The notes beneath the pieces are model-generated. The model had not been told where the DNA came from, did not search any database, and saw only the letters and a program-made list of their open reading frames with translations. From Armatimonadota bacterium (lineage in GTDB: Bacteria; Armatimonadota; Fimbriimonadia; Fimbriimonadales; ATM1), in NCBI GenBank assembly GCA_021324165.1, contig JAJPJR010000005.1, positions 1 to 33,245 on the forward strand: 33,245 bases of DNA. The letters are read 5' to 3'. The first letter of the stretch is position 1. Every line of letters begins with the position of its first letter. Shown in pieces: positions 7,761 through 15,665 of the stretch. Position numbers and translations under genes: made by a program.

Positions 7761-8878
7761 GTTTTAAAAAACCGCGGCATGCGCTCGCTCGCCGATGGCA
7801 GTTGAGGAAACCTCGCGTGCGGTTCGGTTTGATACCAATAAGCAACCGAACTGTAATCGTTCTGCTGCAGATTGGCGTGCCCGTGCTCGATCGAAAACCG
7901 GATGCTTTTTCGAAACAAAACCGGATCGTGAATGTGCAGCCGATAACTGGTCAGCGCCCGGCGGTCTTTGTGCTTTGCATCATGTTCGTGAATGCTGGTT
8001 CCGGCGAAAAGATAGGTTCGGTTGTGCATGCCCCACGCTTGGGTCAGATAGTCTTCGCTGCCCGTTCCGTGCAAGTTGGGCGGCCATTCCTGCCCATCCA
8101 AAAAGAACATGTCGTCGCCTTCGCCCCACCACGTAAGTTCGGGCACTTTGTATTCAAATTCGCCGAATTTCCTTGTCCAGGGTGTGGGGTCAATGTTTTC
8201 TACGCTCAAGTTGCAGCCCACATAATGGCCTCTGCCCTCGGCATGCAGAATCAGATAGTTCTCTTTGTCGCTTAAGTTGGGATCGGACATATGATTCCAA
8301 TAATGTTCGCCCCGCGATGCAAGCGGCCCGCCCTGAACCAATGTGGGATACTCCTGGCGGTATTGTGCATGGAAGCGCAAGGTGTCCTCTTCCAAACTAT
8401 CGAGCTCGTCATAATCAACGTAATAGTAAAAACTGTCGCAAAGCAGTTCGCTTTGGTTTTCCACCGATATTTTCATTCCGCGTTTGAACGGCATCGCAAA
8501 ATAGCAGTTTAGGGCGATGCCTCCGCCGACTTCTCCTTCGTTGTCATCGTGCGTAACGGTGTTGAACGCGGCGTTTTCAAAACTCCGTGCAATTCCATGT
8601 CCCAAGCAGAAAAAATCGCCCATCGGCACTTCGATGCTGGGGTGCTCCTCGCCATCCCACCATGCGCGAAGCACCATATTACGCAGATACATCCGGTCGC
8701 GATGATTGATCGTGAACCACAGATGACGAATCACTCCTGCTCCGCCGACTTCGGCCAAGGTCTTGGTTTCGCCTGGCTCGAAACTGATCCAATCTTTGTT
8801 TCCGCCCGTAACATCCCAGCTCGATGCGCGCATCGAACGTCCCGAGCGCGGATACATCAAGTTTTCCAAGTCTGCCAT
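7757..8878 (-). CDS. DUF2961 / GH172-like glycosidase, cytosolic form
   Basis: This 373-residue DUF2961 protein has no signal peptide. DUF2961 includes glycoside hydrolase family 172 (alpha-D-fructofuranosidase and D-arabinofuranosidase activities), beta-jelly-roll enzymes that assemble as oligomers. The hallmark WWGEGD gives Glu253 and GTGSEDY gives Glu275, the two glutamates expected to be catalytic in the family; their 22-residue spacing is one more than in the paralogue at 10012. Other blocks are GAGVIRHLWFTI and PMGDFFCLGHG. I chose ATG 8878; an in-frame extension upstream is a shadow of the neighbouring gene. It begins 10 bases after a frameshifted DUF1579-like gene and is probably cotranscribed with it. 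Substrate is not predictable. Confidence 0.88.
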   Translation of the reverse strand: MADLENLMYPRSGRSMRASSWDVTGGNKDWISFEPGETKTLAEVGGAGVIRHLWFTINHRDRMYLRNMVLRAWWDGEEHPSIEVPMGDFFCLGHGIARSFENAAFNTVTHDDNEGEVGGGIALNCYFAMPFKRGMKISVENQSELLCDSFYYYVDYDELDSLEEDTLRFHAQYRQEYPTLVQGGPLASRGEHYWNHMSDPNLSDKENYLILHAEGRGHYVGCNLSVENIDPTPWTRKFGEFEYKVPELTWWGEGDDMFFLDGQEWPPNLHGTGSEDYLTQAWGMHNRTYLFAGTSIHEHDAKHKDRRALTSYRLHIHDPVLFRKSIRFSIEHGHANLQQNDYSSVAYWYQTEPHARFPQLPSASERMPRFFKT

Positions 8879-8888
8879 GTGCCAGAAG

Positions 8889-9331
8889 TTACCGCTTTTT
8901 GTAAACGTCCGCGCAAAACGTGTGCCACTGATCTTCCAACGGCCCCCGCTGTTCGATAACCGAACTCCATTCTCCACCGGCCTCATCGAAACTAAACCGG
9001 TTGCGCAGCACTGCTTCCTTGCTTGCGAAAATAAACTCAATGGAGTTTTCATCACGCGTACCCACGCCGATCGTTTCGCTGAACTGTCCGCCGAACACAT
9101 CCAGCCAATGGCAGACGTATTTTTTCTTTTCGTGATTGAATCCGATGTAAACATGCGCTTCATATTTCGGCGGAGATTCTATATCCACCATCGTGATCCG
9201 AACGAACTGATGATTCAGCACCCACTCAACCCTGGCGTCGTTATAAACGGTTCGGCTCACAAACTGCGTTCGATGCGCCATTCTCCGATCAATTTGTCGA
9301 GCAATGCGTCGTTAAACGATTCTTGATTCAT
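8889..9331 (-). pseudogene. DUF1579-like protein broken by a one-base frameshift
   Basis: Reading from ATG 9331, the first frame gives MNQESFNDALLDKLIGEWRI then ERSL and a TGA ending at 9257. The continuing frame gives SRTVYNDARVEWVLNHQFVR and runs on to 8889 as a convincing lipocalin-like protein. Adding one base beside the T-run at 9261-9263 joins them into a single protein of about 147 residues with an uninterrupted GEWRIERS-F-VSRTVY segment. The fold resembles the DUF1579 family, beta-barrel proteins of unknown role. It precedes the GH172 gene by 10 bases. The break may be a genuine mutation or a sequencing or assembly error. An intact downstream start at 9281 would produce only the C-terminal 130 residues, with the first eight in the wrong context. 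Confidence 0.75.
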
Positions 9332-9356
9332 TTCCTAATCCGCAGCGAGTATCCCT

Positions 9357-9401
9357 CAAATAAAGTCATCGAGGCCGGTGCGGCGTCGCATCGGCCCCGA
9401 C
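9357..9401 (-). terminator. Strong hairpin terminator downstream of the 102-residue gene
   Basis: Read on the minus strand, a 13-pair GC-rich stem (9387-9399 with 9370-9382; one G-T pair and one A-C mismatch) closes a four-base loop, and T-A and G-T pairs extend it. It is followed a few bases later by CTTTATTT. It lies 27 bases after the stop codon at 9428, so the riboswitch-controlled unit probably ends here. Confidence 0.65.
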
Positions 9402-9427
9402 GTTTGCGTTGATCAAACGGCGCGAGG

Positions 9428-9736
9428 CTAACTGGGGGTGCGCGTTTGATCTCCGTTTTTGTTGCGCTCGGCTTTTTTGTGCCGAGCGAGCACGCGGCGT
9501 GCAAGGTCCAAGACCTCACTGTTGAGGCGAGCCAACCGCAGCACTCTCCTTTCCATGCGATCAGCTTCGTCATCTAACGTATCGCGGCTCAGCATTTTCG
9601 CGCCCATGCCCATTTGGTCGGCATGTCGGCGAATGTCACGCGATACCTGGATGAGTCTGCGCGCTTTGCGAATCGGGTGCCAATCAGAACGAGCGATTTC
9701 GGAAACCTCGTTCCGGACTTCGAACACAGTCAGCAT
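9428..9736 (-). CDS. Orphan 102-residue helical protein under a c-di-AMP riboswitch
   Basis: I do not recognise this protein. It is basic, almost entirely predicted alpha-helix, with no signal peptide and no membrane segment. A heptad-like stretch (about residues 55-85, with ADRMERRVLRLARLNSEVLD) suggests a coiled coil, and the last 15 residues are polar and disordered. ATG 9736 is preferred over ATG 9760 because GGAGG at 9742-9746 sits five bases upstream. The leader carries a ydaO/yuaA-class riboswitch at 9810-9910 and the gene is followed by a terminator, so it is a single-gene unit. Known genes of this regulon are mostly wall hydrolases and potassium or osmolyte transporters, so a soluble helical protein would be unusual. 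Confidence 0.75.
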   Translation of the reverse strand: MLTVFEVRNEVSEIARSDWHPIRKARRLIQVSRDIRRHADQMGMGAKMLSRDTLDDEADRMERRVLRLARLNSEVLDLARRVLARHKKAERNKNGDQTRTPS

Positions 9737-9741
9737 TGCAA

Positions 9742-9764
9742 CCTCCACGATAGTCGTCATGGAG
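9742..9764 (-). promoter_or_regulatory. Hairpin that can mask the ribosome binding site
   Basis: On the minus strand CTCCA at 9764-9760 can pair with TGGAG at 9747-9743, and an inner CGA/TCG can pair within the loop. The 3' arm overlaps the GGAGG ribosome binding site at 9742-9746 of the downstream gene. It could therefore be the expression platform of the riboswitch, acting on translation. This is inference from sequence. Confidence 0.45.
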
Positions 9765-9809
9765 CCTTATCGAATGCACCTCGTTGTGCTCCCGATATGC
9801 TCTCGATCT

Positions 9810-9910
9810 GCCTGCGGGGTTAGCTGACGGGTTAGGGCCAAGAGATACCCCTCCTCGCACGGGCCGAAGGATGCACCCCATAAACTTGGGTCCCCCGCTC
9901 CAAACAAGCG
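9810..9910 (-). promoter_or_regulatory. c-di-AMP riboswitch (ydaO/yuaA class)
   Basis: Read on the minus strand the conserved blocks occur in order: GCGGGGGACCCA, then TGGGGTGCATCC, a variable hairpin, GGGGTATCTCTTGGCCC, and CCCGTCAGCTAACCCCGCAG. The P1-type pairing GCGGGG with CCCCGC closes the aptamer, with weaker outer pairing GCTT/AGGC. This matches the ydaO/yuaA consensus, known to bind cyclic di-AMP and usually to switch genes off when it is abundant. A TATTAT -10-like box lies just upstream at 9938-9933, with no good -35. The downstream gene is at 9736-9428. A c-di-AMP cyclase is not in the window. Confidence 0.93.
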
Positions 9911-10011
9911 TTTGGATTCGGCGTCTAATCTAATAATACCCCCATGCCGCCCGAAAAGTGTCGCCGAATCGGTCTAAAATGACTGTTCATCTTGGGAGGT
10001 TTCTTGCGCAA

Positions 10012-12051
10012 ATGAACTCGGGCTGCAGGTATTTCGCGTTGCCGCTGGTTGTCCTTACGTCTGCCGCCTCGGCTGCGTCCGAGGTTTCCATCCGCTCGCT
10101 TCTTTTGGAGATGCCCGACTTGGAGCGCCTTGCTCACGTTTCAAAGCCCGCTTACACCATGGCGCAGGCAAGCAGTTATGACCGCGCGGCCAAATCCCCA
10201 ACGGAAAACTGGTTCGCCAACGCCGATTGGGGGCAGTTTTTGCGCGTCGAAAGAAGACAAGGGCACAACGAATACGTCATGGCCGATTTGAAAGGCCCCG
10301 GAGCGGTGATGCGCATCTGGTCGGCAAACCCTGCAGGCACGCTTCGAATCTACGTTGACGGTCAAGAACTTCCAGAACTGATCATTCCGTTTTCCGATCT
10401 GTTGGGTTCCAAAAACCCCGACTTCCCGCCGCCCTTCACAGGTGTGCACGGCCAAGGATGGAACTGTTACTATCCGATTCCATATCAAAACAGTTTGAAA
10501 ATCACGCTGGACGATGTGGGAGGCGATCCACGCAGAGTTTATTATCACGTCGGCTATCGAACGTATGAGCCGGGTGTGGTTGTTCGCAGTTTTTCGTTGG
10601 CCGCCGTCAAAGATGCATCCAAAGTCGCAGAAAAAGCCGCAGCAAAACTGCTCGATCCGAAGCCTGTTTCGAGCATCAAACAACAAGTCACCAACGAAGA
10701 GCAGACATTGCAGCCGGGCGGCATCGTTTCGGTGCGCACTCCCGAGGGTGCCGGTTTCATCAGCCAACTTTTGGTGCGCGCCAACGCAGAGGATGTGAGC
10801 GAACAGCCAGAAGATCTGCTGCGAACCATACAGTTCGAAGCCGATTTCGACGACGAACATTGCATTGACGCGCCGCTCGGAGATTTTTTTGGGTTCGCTC
10901 CGGGGTTCCGGGCCAGTGCATCGCTTCCGATGAGTTCGTTTGCGGAAACCGGTTTTCTGGAATCGCGATGGGTAATGCCGCAATCCGAAACAGGAAGGAT
11001 GTTTTTCATCAATCGCGGCACGCATCCGGTGCAGTTGAACCTTCAAATCACCTGGATTCCAAGGGCGTGGACGCCCGATACGATGCACTTCAAAGCCAAA
11101 TGGCGCCGCGAAACTTTGAAAACCAGACCGTTTCGCGATTGGACACTTCTCGATGCGGCAGGAACCGGACGCTATGTCGGCACCACGTTGTGCGTTGCAA
11201 ACCCGGTGAGCGCATGGTGGGGCGAAGGTGACGAAAAGGTGTACGTGAATGGCGAAACGTTTCCTTCGACCTTCGGCACAGGCAGCGAAGATTATTTCGG
11301 TTACGCGTGGTCGTCCAGCCAGCTTTTTCAACAGCCATATCACAATCAACTTAGGTGCGATGGCCCCGGCAATCGCGGATACACGTGCGTAAGCCGATAC
11401 CAAATCAGCGACGATATTCCGTTCACCACCTCGCTTCGCTTCGATCTTGAAATCTGGCATTGGGCCGATGTACTCGCCGATTTTGCGGATGTCGCATTCT
11501 GGTATCAACTCCCTGGCGGAAGCGATACGTTTCAAGCGCCGAATGCCGCATCGTTTGCGATCTTCCCGCTGCCCGAAATTCCGCACATCAAAGGCGCAAT
11601 CGAGGGCGAATCGCTCAAACTGATCAGCAGCACAGGCGGCCAAATCGAAAATCAAACTCTGGATGAAAGGTGGTCGGGAGCAGCCCAAGTGTGGTGGCAC
11701 GATCCTTCGCCGGGAGATAAAGCGATTTGGGAAATCCCAAGCGCAAAACTTGGCGCCATGCGGCTCAAGGGACAGTTTTGTATTGCAAGAGATTATGGAA
11801 TCGTGCAGCTGTATTGGAACGGTCAAAAACTCGGCTCGCCCGTGGACTTTTATAGCGACTCTTTGTCCGTGCGTTTGATTGACTTCGGCGAGGTTGAAGT
11901 TCGAGAACGGAACGAACTTCAGGCCGAAATTGTTGGTTCCAACAACTCCGCTATCAAAAAGCACATGTTCGCAATTGATTATCTGCTGTTGGGGGAAGGC
12001 GGCTCTCGAATGCCGCAAGCCGCACTCGGCCGTCTTATGCAAAGGAGATAA
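10012..12051 (+). CDS. Secreted DUF2961 / GH172-like glycosidase with extra C-terminal domain
   Basis: This 679-residue protein has a signal peptide (hydrophobic residues about 7-22, ending TSAASAA). The DUF2961 region spans roughly residues 50-510, with GPGAVMRIWSANP, APLGDFFGFAPG, WWGEGD (Glu405) and GTGSEDY (Glu426). The 21-residue spacing of the two glutamates equals that of the characterised GH172 catalytic pair as I recall it. Residues about 540-670 form an additional beta-rich domain, possibly carbohydrate-binding. I chose ATG 10012 because GGGAGG precedes it at 9994-9999; an upstream GTG would add 18 polar residues ahead of the signal peptide. The RidA-like gene starts three bases after its stop codon. 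Substrate unknown; fructan or arabinan sugars are possible. Confidence 0.87.
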   Translation: MNSGCRYFALPLVVLTSAASAASEVSIRSLLLEMPDLERLAHVSKPAYTMAQASSYDRAAKSPTENWFANADWGQFLRVERRQGHNEYVMADLKGPGAVMRIWSANPAGTLRIYVDGQELPELIIPFSDLLGSKNPDFPPPFTGVHGQGWNCYYPIPYQNSLKITLDDVGGDPRRVYYHVGYRTYEPGVVVRSFSLAAVKDASKVAEKAAAKLLDPKPVSSIKQQVTNEEQTLQPGGIVSVRTPEGAGFISQLLVRANAEDVSEQPEDLLRTIQFEADFDDEHCIDAPLGDFFGFAPGFRASASLPMSSFAETGFLESRWVMPQSETGRMFFINRGTHPVQLNLQITWIPRAWTPDTMHFKAKWRRETLKTRPFRDWTLLDAAGTGRYVGTTLCVANPVSAWWGEGDEKVYVNGETFPSTFGTGSEDYFGYAWSSSQLFQQPYHNQLRCDGPGNRGYTCVSRYQISDDIPFTTSLRFDLEIWHWADVLADFADVAFWYQLPGGSDTFQAPNAASFAIFPLPEIPHIKGAIEGESLKLISSTGGQIENQTLDERWSGAAQVWWHDPSPGDKAIWEIPSAKLGAMRLKGQFCIARDYGIVQLYWNGQKLGSPVDFYSDSLSVRLIDFGEVEVRERNELQAEIVGSNNSAIKKHMFAIDYLLLGEGGSRMPQAALGRLMQRR

Positions 12052-12054
12052 ACG

Positions 12055-12447
12055 ATGGGAGATCGGATTCTGATCACCGGCTGTTCGCCTTATGAGCGCA
12101 CCGTGGGATTTTCTCGAGCGGTGAGAGTCGGCAAGTTTGTGTTTGTGGCAGGCACTGCGCCGATCAATGCCGACGGCCGAAGCGCCGCCCCAGGCGATGC
12201 GTACCTTCAAATGCACCGCTGTCTTGAAATCATCAAACAAGCGTTGGAAAAAGCAGGCGCAAAAATCGAACACGTGGTTAGAACGCGCATCTTCATCACC
12301 GACCGTGCGAGTTACGGCCCTGTCTGCCGAGCGCATTCCGAGGTGTTTCACGATATCCGCCCCGCGGCCACGATGGTTCTTGTTGACCGGCTGCTGGAAG
12401 ACGAATGGTTAGTCGAAGTAGAAGCCGAAGCGTATATCGAAGATTGA
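12055..12447 (+). CDS. RidA/YjgF-family protein lacking the canonical arginine
   Basis: This 130-residue protein is a Rid-family trimer-forming protein (VGKFVFVAGTAPINADG, YLQMHRCLEIIKQALEKAGA, VVRTRIFITD, terminal EVEAEAYIED). RidA itself hydrolyses reactive enamine/imine intermediates using an Arg in a P-A-R-S motif. Here the corresponding residues are P-A-A-T (Ala105), so it probably belongs to a Rid subgroup without that deaminase activity, or acts on another ligand. It follows the secreted GH172 protein by three bases and is presumably cotranscribed, though a functional link is not obvious. Confidence 0.9.
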   Translation: MGDRILITGCSPYERTVGFSRAVRVGKFVFVAGTAPINADGRSAAPGDAYLQMHRCLEIIKQALEKAGAKIEHVVRTRIFITDRASYGPVCRAHSEVFHDIRPAATMVLVDRLLEDEWLVEVEAEAYIED

Positions 12448-12461
12448 CTGCCAGGAATTAA

Positions 12462-13517
12462 CTACTGCCGCCTTGCCTGCTCGAATAACAAAAACTCCGA
12501 CAACGTTTCGGAAGTCAGCATTCCAACGATCTGCCCATCGCGAATCACCAAAATCGGGGTGTTTTGCGTTTGTGAAAACTTCTCCAACGCTTCCTCCAAC
12601 GGATCGCTCGGCGACATCTGCGCGTAATCCCGGCGCATGAATCCAGCCACATACGCATTCGCCGCACCCGAAGCCATTCCGCGCACGATGTCGGCTCGCG
12701 TCAGCACGCCCAAAGGTTCAGTTCCAAAAACAACAGGAAAGTCATGCTGAGTGCCTTTCAGCAAAAGCTTCGAAACTTCTTCCAGCGTATCGTTGTGCGC
12801 AACCGTAGCAAAGCTTGTTTTCATCGCATCGGAAACTTTCTTCCCTTCAAGGAGCGAATGGCTGTACGACGCCGCCAACTCTTGACCCGCTCCCAAAAAA
12901 ACAAAAATCGCGATCAGCACAACTCCCAGCCACCCCGTAATCACTCCGACCACAAACCCGATCATCGCCAGCGTCTGGCCGATCTTTGCGGCGATCGAAG
13001 TGGCTTTCCACTCGGGCATGATCATGCCGAGCGCCGCCCTGAGCACACGCCCCCCATCCATCGGAAACGCTGGAATCATGTTGAAAACCGGGAGAATCAC
13101 ATTGGCAATGAACAGCCCTGACTGTATGGACAAATTCCACAACGGCGCCGAAACCGAAGGCAGATGTCCGTCGCTTGCCATCACCACGGGCCACAAAATC
13201 AGCGCAATGACGACGTTCACCATCGGCCCGGCCAGCGAAATCCAAAACTCCTGCTTCGGTTTCGGGCGGTCAATAAACATCGCCACACCGCCGATGGGAT
13301 ACAACGTAATGTCCCGCGTCCTAACGCCAAACCTCTTCGCAACAAGCGCATGGCCCAACTCATGCAGCACCACGCAAACAAACACTCCAAGAATCATGGC
13401 GGCGCTCTTTGCCAGCCCGCCTTCCTCGGCCGCCATAAACAGCCACAAAAACACCAGCAGAAACGTGAAATGGATTCGGATGGGGATGCCGGCTATTGTG
13501 GCGATTCTAAACGACAT
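12462..13517 (-). CDS. Site-2 protease family zinc metalloprotease with CBS domains
   Basis: This 351-residue integral membrane protein is an M50 (SpoIVFB/S2P-like) intramembrane protease. HELGH at residues 52-56 supplies two zinc ligands and the catalytic Glu, and [12 protein letters not shown] with Asp154 supplies the third ligand. About six membrane segments cover residues 10-225. Two CBS domains follow (about 232-345), which in related proteins sense adenine nucleotides. Such enzymes cut transmembrane substrates to release regulators, but the substrate here is unknown. It is convergent with the RidA-like gene and divergent from the hydrolase, so it is probably monocistronic. Confidence 0.93.
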   Translation of the reverse strand: MSFRIATIAGIPIRIHFTFLLVFLWLFMAAEEGGLAKSAAMILGVFVCVVLHELGHALVAKRFGVRTRDITLYPIGGVAMFIDRPKPKQEFWISLAGPMVNVVIALILWPVVMASDGHLPSVSAPLWNLSIQSGLFIANVILPVFNMIPAFPMDGGRVLRAALGMIMPEWKATSIAAKIGQTLAMIGFVVGVITGWLGVVLIAIFVFLGAGQELAASYSHSLLEGKKVSDAMKTSFATVAHNDTLEEVSKLLLKGTQHDFPVVFGTEPLGVLTRADIVRGMASGAANAYVAGFMRRDYAQMSPSDPLEEALEKFSQTQNTPILVIRDGQIVGMLTSETLSEFLLFEQARRQ

Positions 13518-13577
13518 GTGAGGCGCGAAACCAGTTTAGGTGTAGAGAATAGCACGTTAAGGTAGTTTGTGCAGAGA

Positions 13578-14798
13578 ATGAAATCAGGCGGCTTGCGGCT
13601 GCAAATCCGAATCGCTCCCATCCTGCTGGTCTCAGCAGCGGCCATCTCGGCTTCCGCTCAACTGCCCAAAATCACCGAAGCGCCCCCGCCCACCACCGAG
13701 TTCACAACTACGGCCCGGCCCCCGTCCGACCCTAATGTCCAAGAGGCCATTCTCAGGTTCCCAAGCGCAATCACAACCGCGATCAAAGAAAACAACACGG
13801 TAGAAGTCGAACTGTACACGCCGCGTGACGCTCCAAAGCCGATGCCCGTGGTCATCGTGCTGCACTATTGGGGCGCATCGGATCTTCAAACCGAAGAACG
13901 GTTGGCGCGAAAACTCAACGAAAAAGGGATCGCTGCGGCGATTCTCGTTCTTCCCTATCACATGAGGCGATCGCCGCCCGGAGTTCGAAGCGGCGAAGCC
14001 GCCATCACTCCCGATGTCTCCGCGCTCATCGAAACAATGACCCAAGCCGTGATGGATGTGAAGCGCCTGATTGACTACATCGTATCCAACAACGAATACG
14101 ATGCCAAACGGATTGCGCTTTCTGGTGTGAGCCTGGGCGGAATCGTCGGCGCGCTTTGCACGGGCGTAGATTCAAGAATCTCCGCAGCCGCGTTCGTGCT
14201 GGCAGGAGGCGATCTGGCGCACCTTCTGTTCAACAGCACGGTTACCATGGATGTACGCAGAGATCTTCGCAAAAAAGGGTATGACGAACAACGCCTGCGT
14301 ACCGCTCTTCAACCCATCGAACCCCTGAACTTCGCGCGACCAGAAATCGGCGATTCCATTCTGATCGTCGGCGCTCGCTACGATCAAGTTGTGCCGCCCG
14401 TTGACACGCAAAAGCTCGAAGCCGCATGGAACGCAAAGCATCGCATCACGCTTGATACCGGCCATTACGGCGGAGTGCTGGTCGAGCGAAGGCTGTATCG
14501 CTCCATCGCGGACTTTTTCGATTCCAAGTTTATTCACTCAAACGCAGCGCCTCCACGATCGTTTTCCACCCCCACCGTCCGGATCGGCATCAGTTACGCT
14601 ACGGACTACGGCCTAACCGTTGGAGCCGGACTCGATCTGCTGCGAACCCGCTCGCGCGATGCGCACCTCACCGGGTTCATCACGCCTGTTGGCCCGCTGC
14701 TCTATGGAGCAAAAGAGATCGGGTCGGGTCTTTCGGTTGGGCTGCTGTTGGGAAAGCACGGCCCAGCCGTCGGCTTGATCTGGAGCATCGTTTTGTGA
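13578..14798 (+). CDS. Secreted alpha/beta hydrolase
   Basis: This 406-residue protein begins with a signal peptide (residues about 8-28, ending ISASA). The alpha/beta hydrolase fold shows VVIVLHYWG, the nucleophile elbow GVSLGG (Ser185), ARYDQVVP with Asp269 and DTGHYGG with His296, forming a full catalytic triad. It resembles dienelactone hydrolase or esterase-like enzymes acting outside the cytoplasm. The last 75 or so residues are Gly-rich, beta-like and atypical for the fold. I chose ATG 13578; a GTG three codons earlier is also possible. Its stop overlaps the GTG start of the following acetyltransferase by four bases. Confidence 0.88.
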   Translation: MKSGGLRLQIRIAPILLVSAAAISASAQLPKITEAPPPTTEFTTTARPPSDPNVQEAILRFPSAITTAIKENNTVEVELYTPRDAPKPMPVVIVLHYWGASDLQTEERLARKLNEKGIAAAILVLPYHMRRSPPGVRSGEAAITPDVSALIETMTQAVMDVKRLIDYIVSNNEYDAKRIALSGVSLGGIVGALCTGVDSRISAAAFVLAGGDLAHLLFNSTVTMDVRRDLRKKGYDEQRLRTALQPIEPLNFARPEIGDSILIVGARYDQVVPPVDTQKLEAAWNAKHRITLDTGHYGGVLVERRLYRSIADFFDSKFIHSNAAPPRSFSTPTVRIGISYATDYGLTVGAGLDLLRTRSRDAHLTGFITPVGPLLYGAKEIGSGLSVGLLLGKHGPAVGLIWSIVL

Positions 14799-15556
14799 AT
14801 ATCACCAGCCAGATTCAACACAACTCCATCTCCGCCTATCTTGCACTTGCCAAACACGCTCCAGGTTTTCGCATTTTGGAAACAGGAGCGTACACGATGG
14901 TCACCAGCGAGTTCCAGCATCCCATCGGAAACTTCGTTGTGTCGCTGAATCTCGATGATTCCGCGATCATCGAACTTGCTGCCATCGCCAAACGCAACGC
15001 GCCCCTTCGAATTCACCAGTTTCCCGATGACAAACCGTTGGATCTTTCGTACCGCCTCGCCGACCGCGGCATCGTAGAACATTACTCGTTACTGATGATG
15101 GTGCAACCGCATCCTTGGGTCAGCGACGGCCCTGAACTGCATCGCGCAACACGAGAACAAACCTCAATGGTGATGCAGTTTGTGTTCGAAAACTTCTTTT
15201 GGATGACACCGCCGGCAATGCGATCAACACTCCGCATGCTCTTAGAATCCATGGCGAAAACTGAAGGTGAGCATTACTTCATTCAACAAGATGATGAGAT
15301 TGTGGCCGCCGCATCGCTGCTGGAAACCGGAAGCATCGGGGGCATTTACAACGTGTGCGTCCACCAACGGCATCGGGGCCGAGGGATCGGCAGGGGCCTG
15401 GTAAGTTCGATCGCCGACATCGCCTCGCTCAAAAGGCTGAAGCCCGCCCTGCAGGCCGAGCCTGGCTTAGAGGGGTTCTACTCGGCCTTGGGCTTCGATA
15501 CGGTTGGCCGAATCCGCGTGTTCGGCGCCCCAGAAGCCCGAAAGCCCGCTCGCTGA
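14795..15556 (+). CDS. GNAT-family N-acetyltransferase
   Basis: This 253-residue protein has an unassigned N-terminal half and a C-terminal GNAT domain (about residues 115-245). The acetyl-CoA pyrophosphate-binding motif Q-R-H-R-G-R-G-I-G is at residues 191-199, preceded by the typical beta strand GGIYNVCVH, and followed by a terminal FYSALGFDTVGR block. The acceptor substrate cannot be told. The GTG start overlaps the stop of the hydrolase, so both are likely translated from one message. Confidence 0.88.
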   Translation: MNITSQIQHNSISAYLALAKHAPGFRILETGAYTMVTSEFQHPIGNFVVSLNLDDSAIIELAAIAKRNAPLRIHQFPDDKPLDLSYRLADRGIVEHYSLLMMVQPHPWVSDGPELHRATREQTSMVMQFVFENFFWMTPPAMRSTLRMLLESMAKTEGEHYFIQQDDEIVAAASLLETGSIGGIYNVCVHQRHRGRGIGRGLVSSIADIASLKRLKPALQAEPGLEGFYSALGFDTVGRIRVFGAPEARKPAR

Positions 15557-15645
15557 CGTGGTTTTCGCCCAAAATGTCGCTATAGCAATCCTGGGTTTCT
15601 CAAAAATCAGGTATAAGATTTGCAGCATTGGCTCTCTGGGGCCGT

Positions 15646-15651
15646 TATAAT
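15646..15651 (+). promoter_or_regulatory. Candidate -10 box ahead of the pseudopilin gene
   Basis: A perfect TATAAT lies 15 bases before the GTG start at 15666. No -35 element at ordinary spacing is evident (TTGCAG is 20 bases away). If used, the transcript would have a leader of less than about 10 bases. Confidence 0.35.
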
Positions 15652-15665
15652 GTCGGGTAAGGGAA

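Noticed and set aside
8879-9163. N-terminal extension of the minus-strand GH172 gene
   Set aside because: These 95 codons lie out of frame within the DUF1579-like gene and show no conserved character; the family start fits ATG 8878.
10141-12351. Very long minus-strand open frame (736 codons)
   Set aside because: It is the antisense shadow of the secreted GH172 gene; His/Arg/Cys-rich translation lacks any domain pattern.
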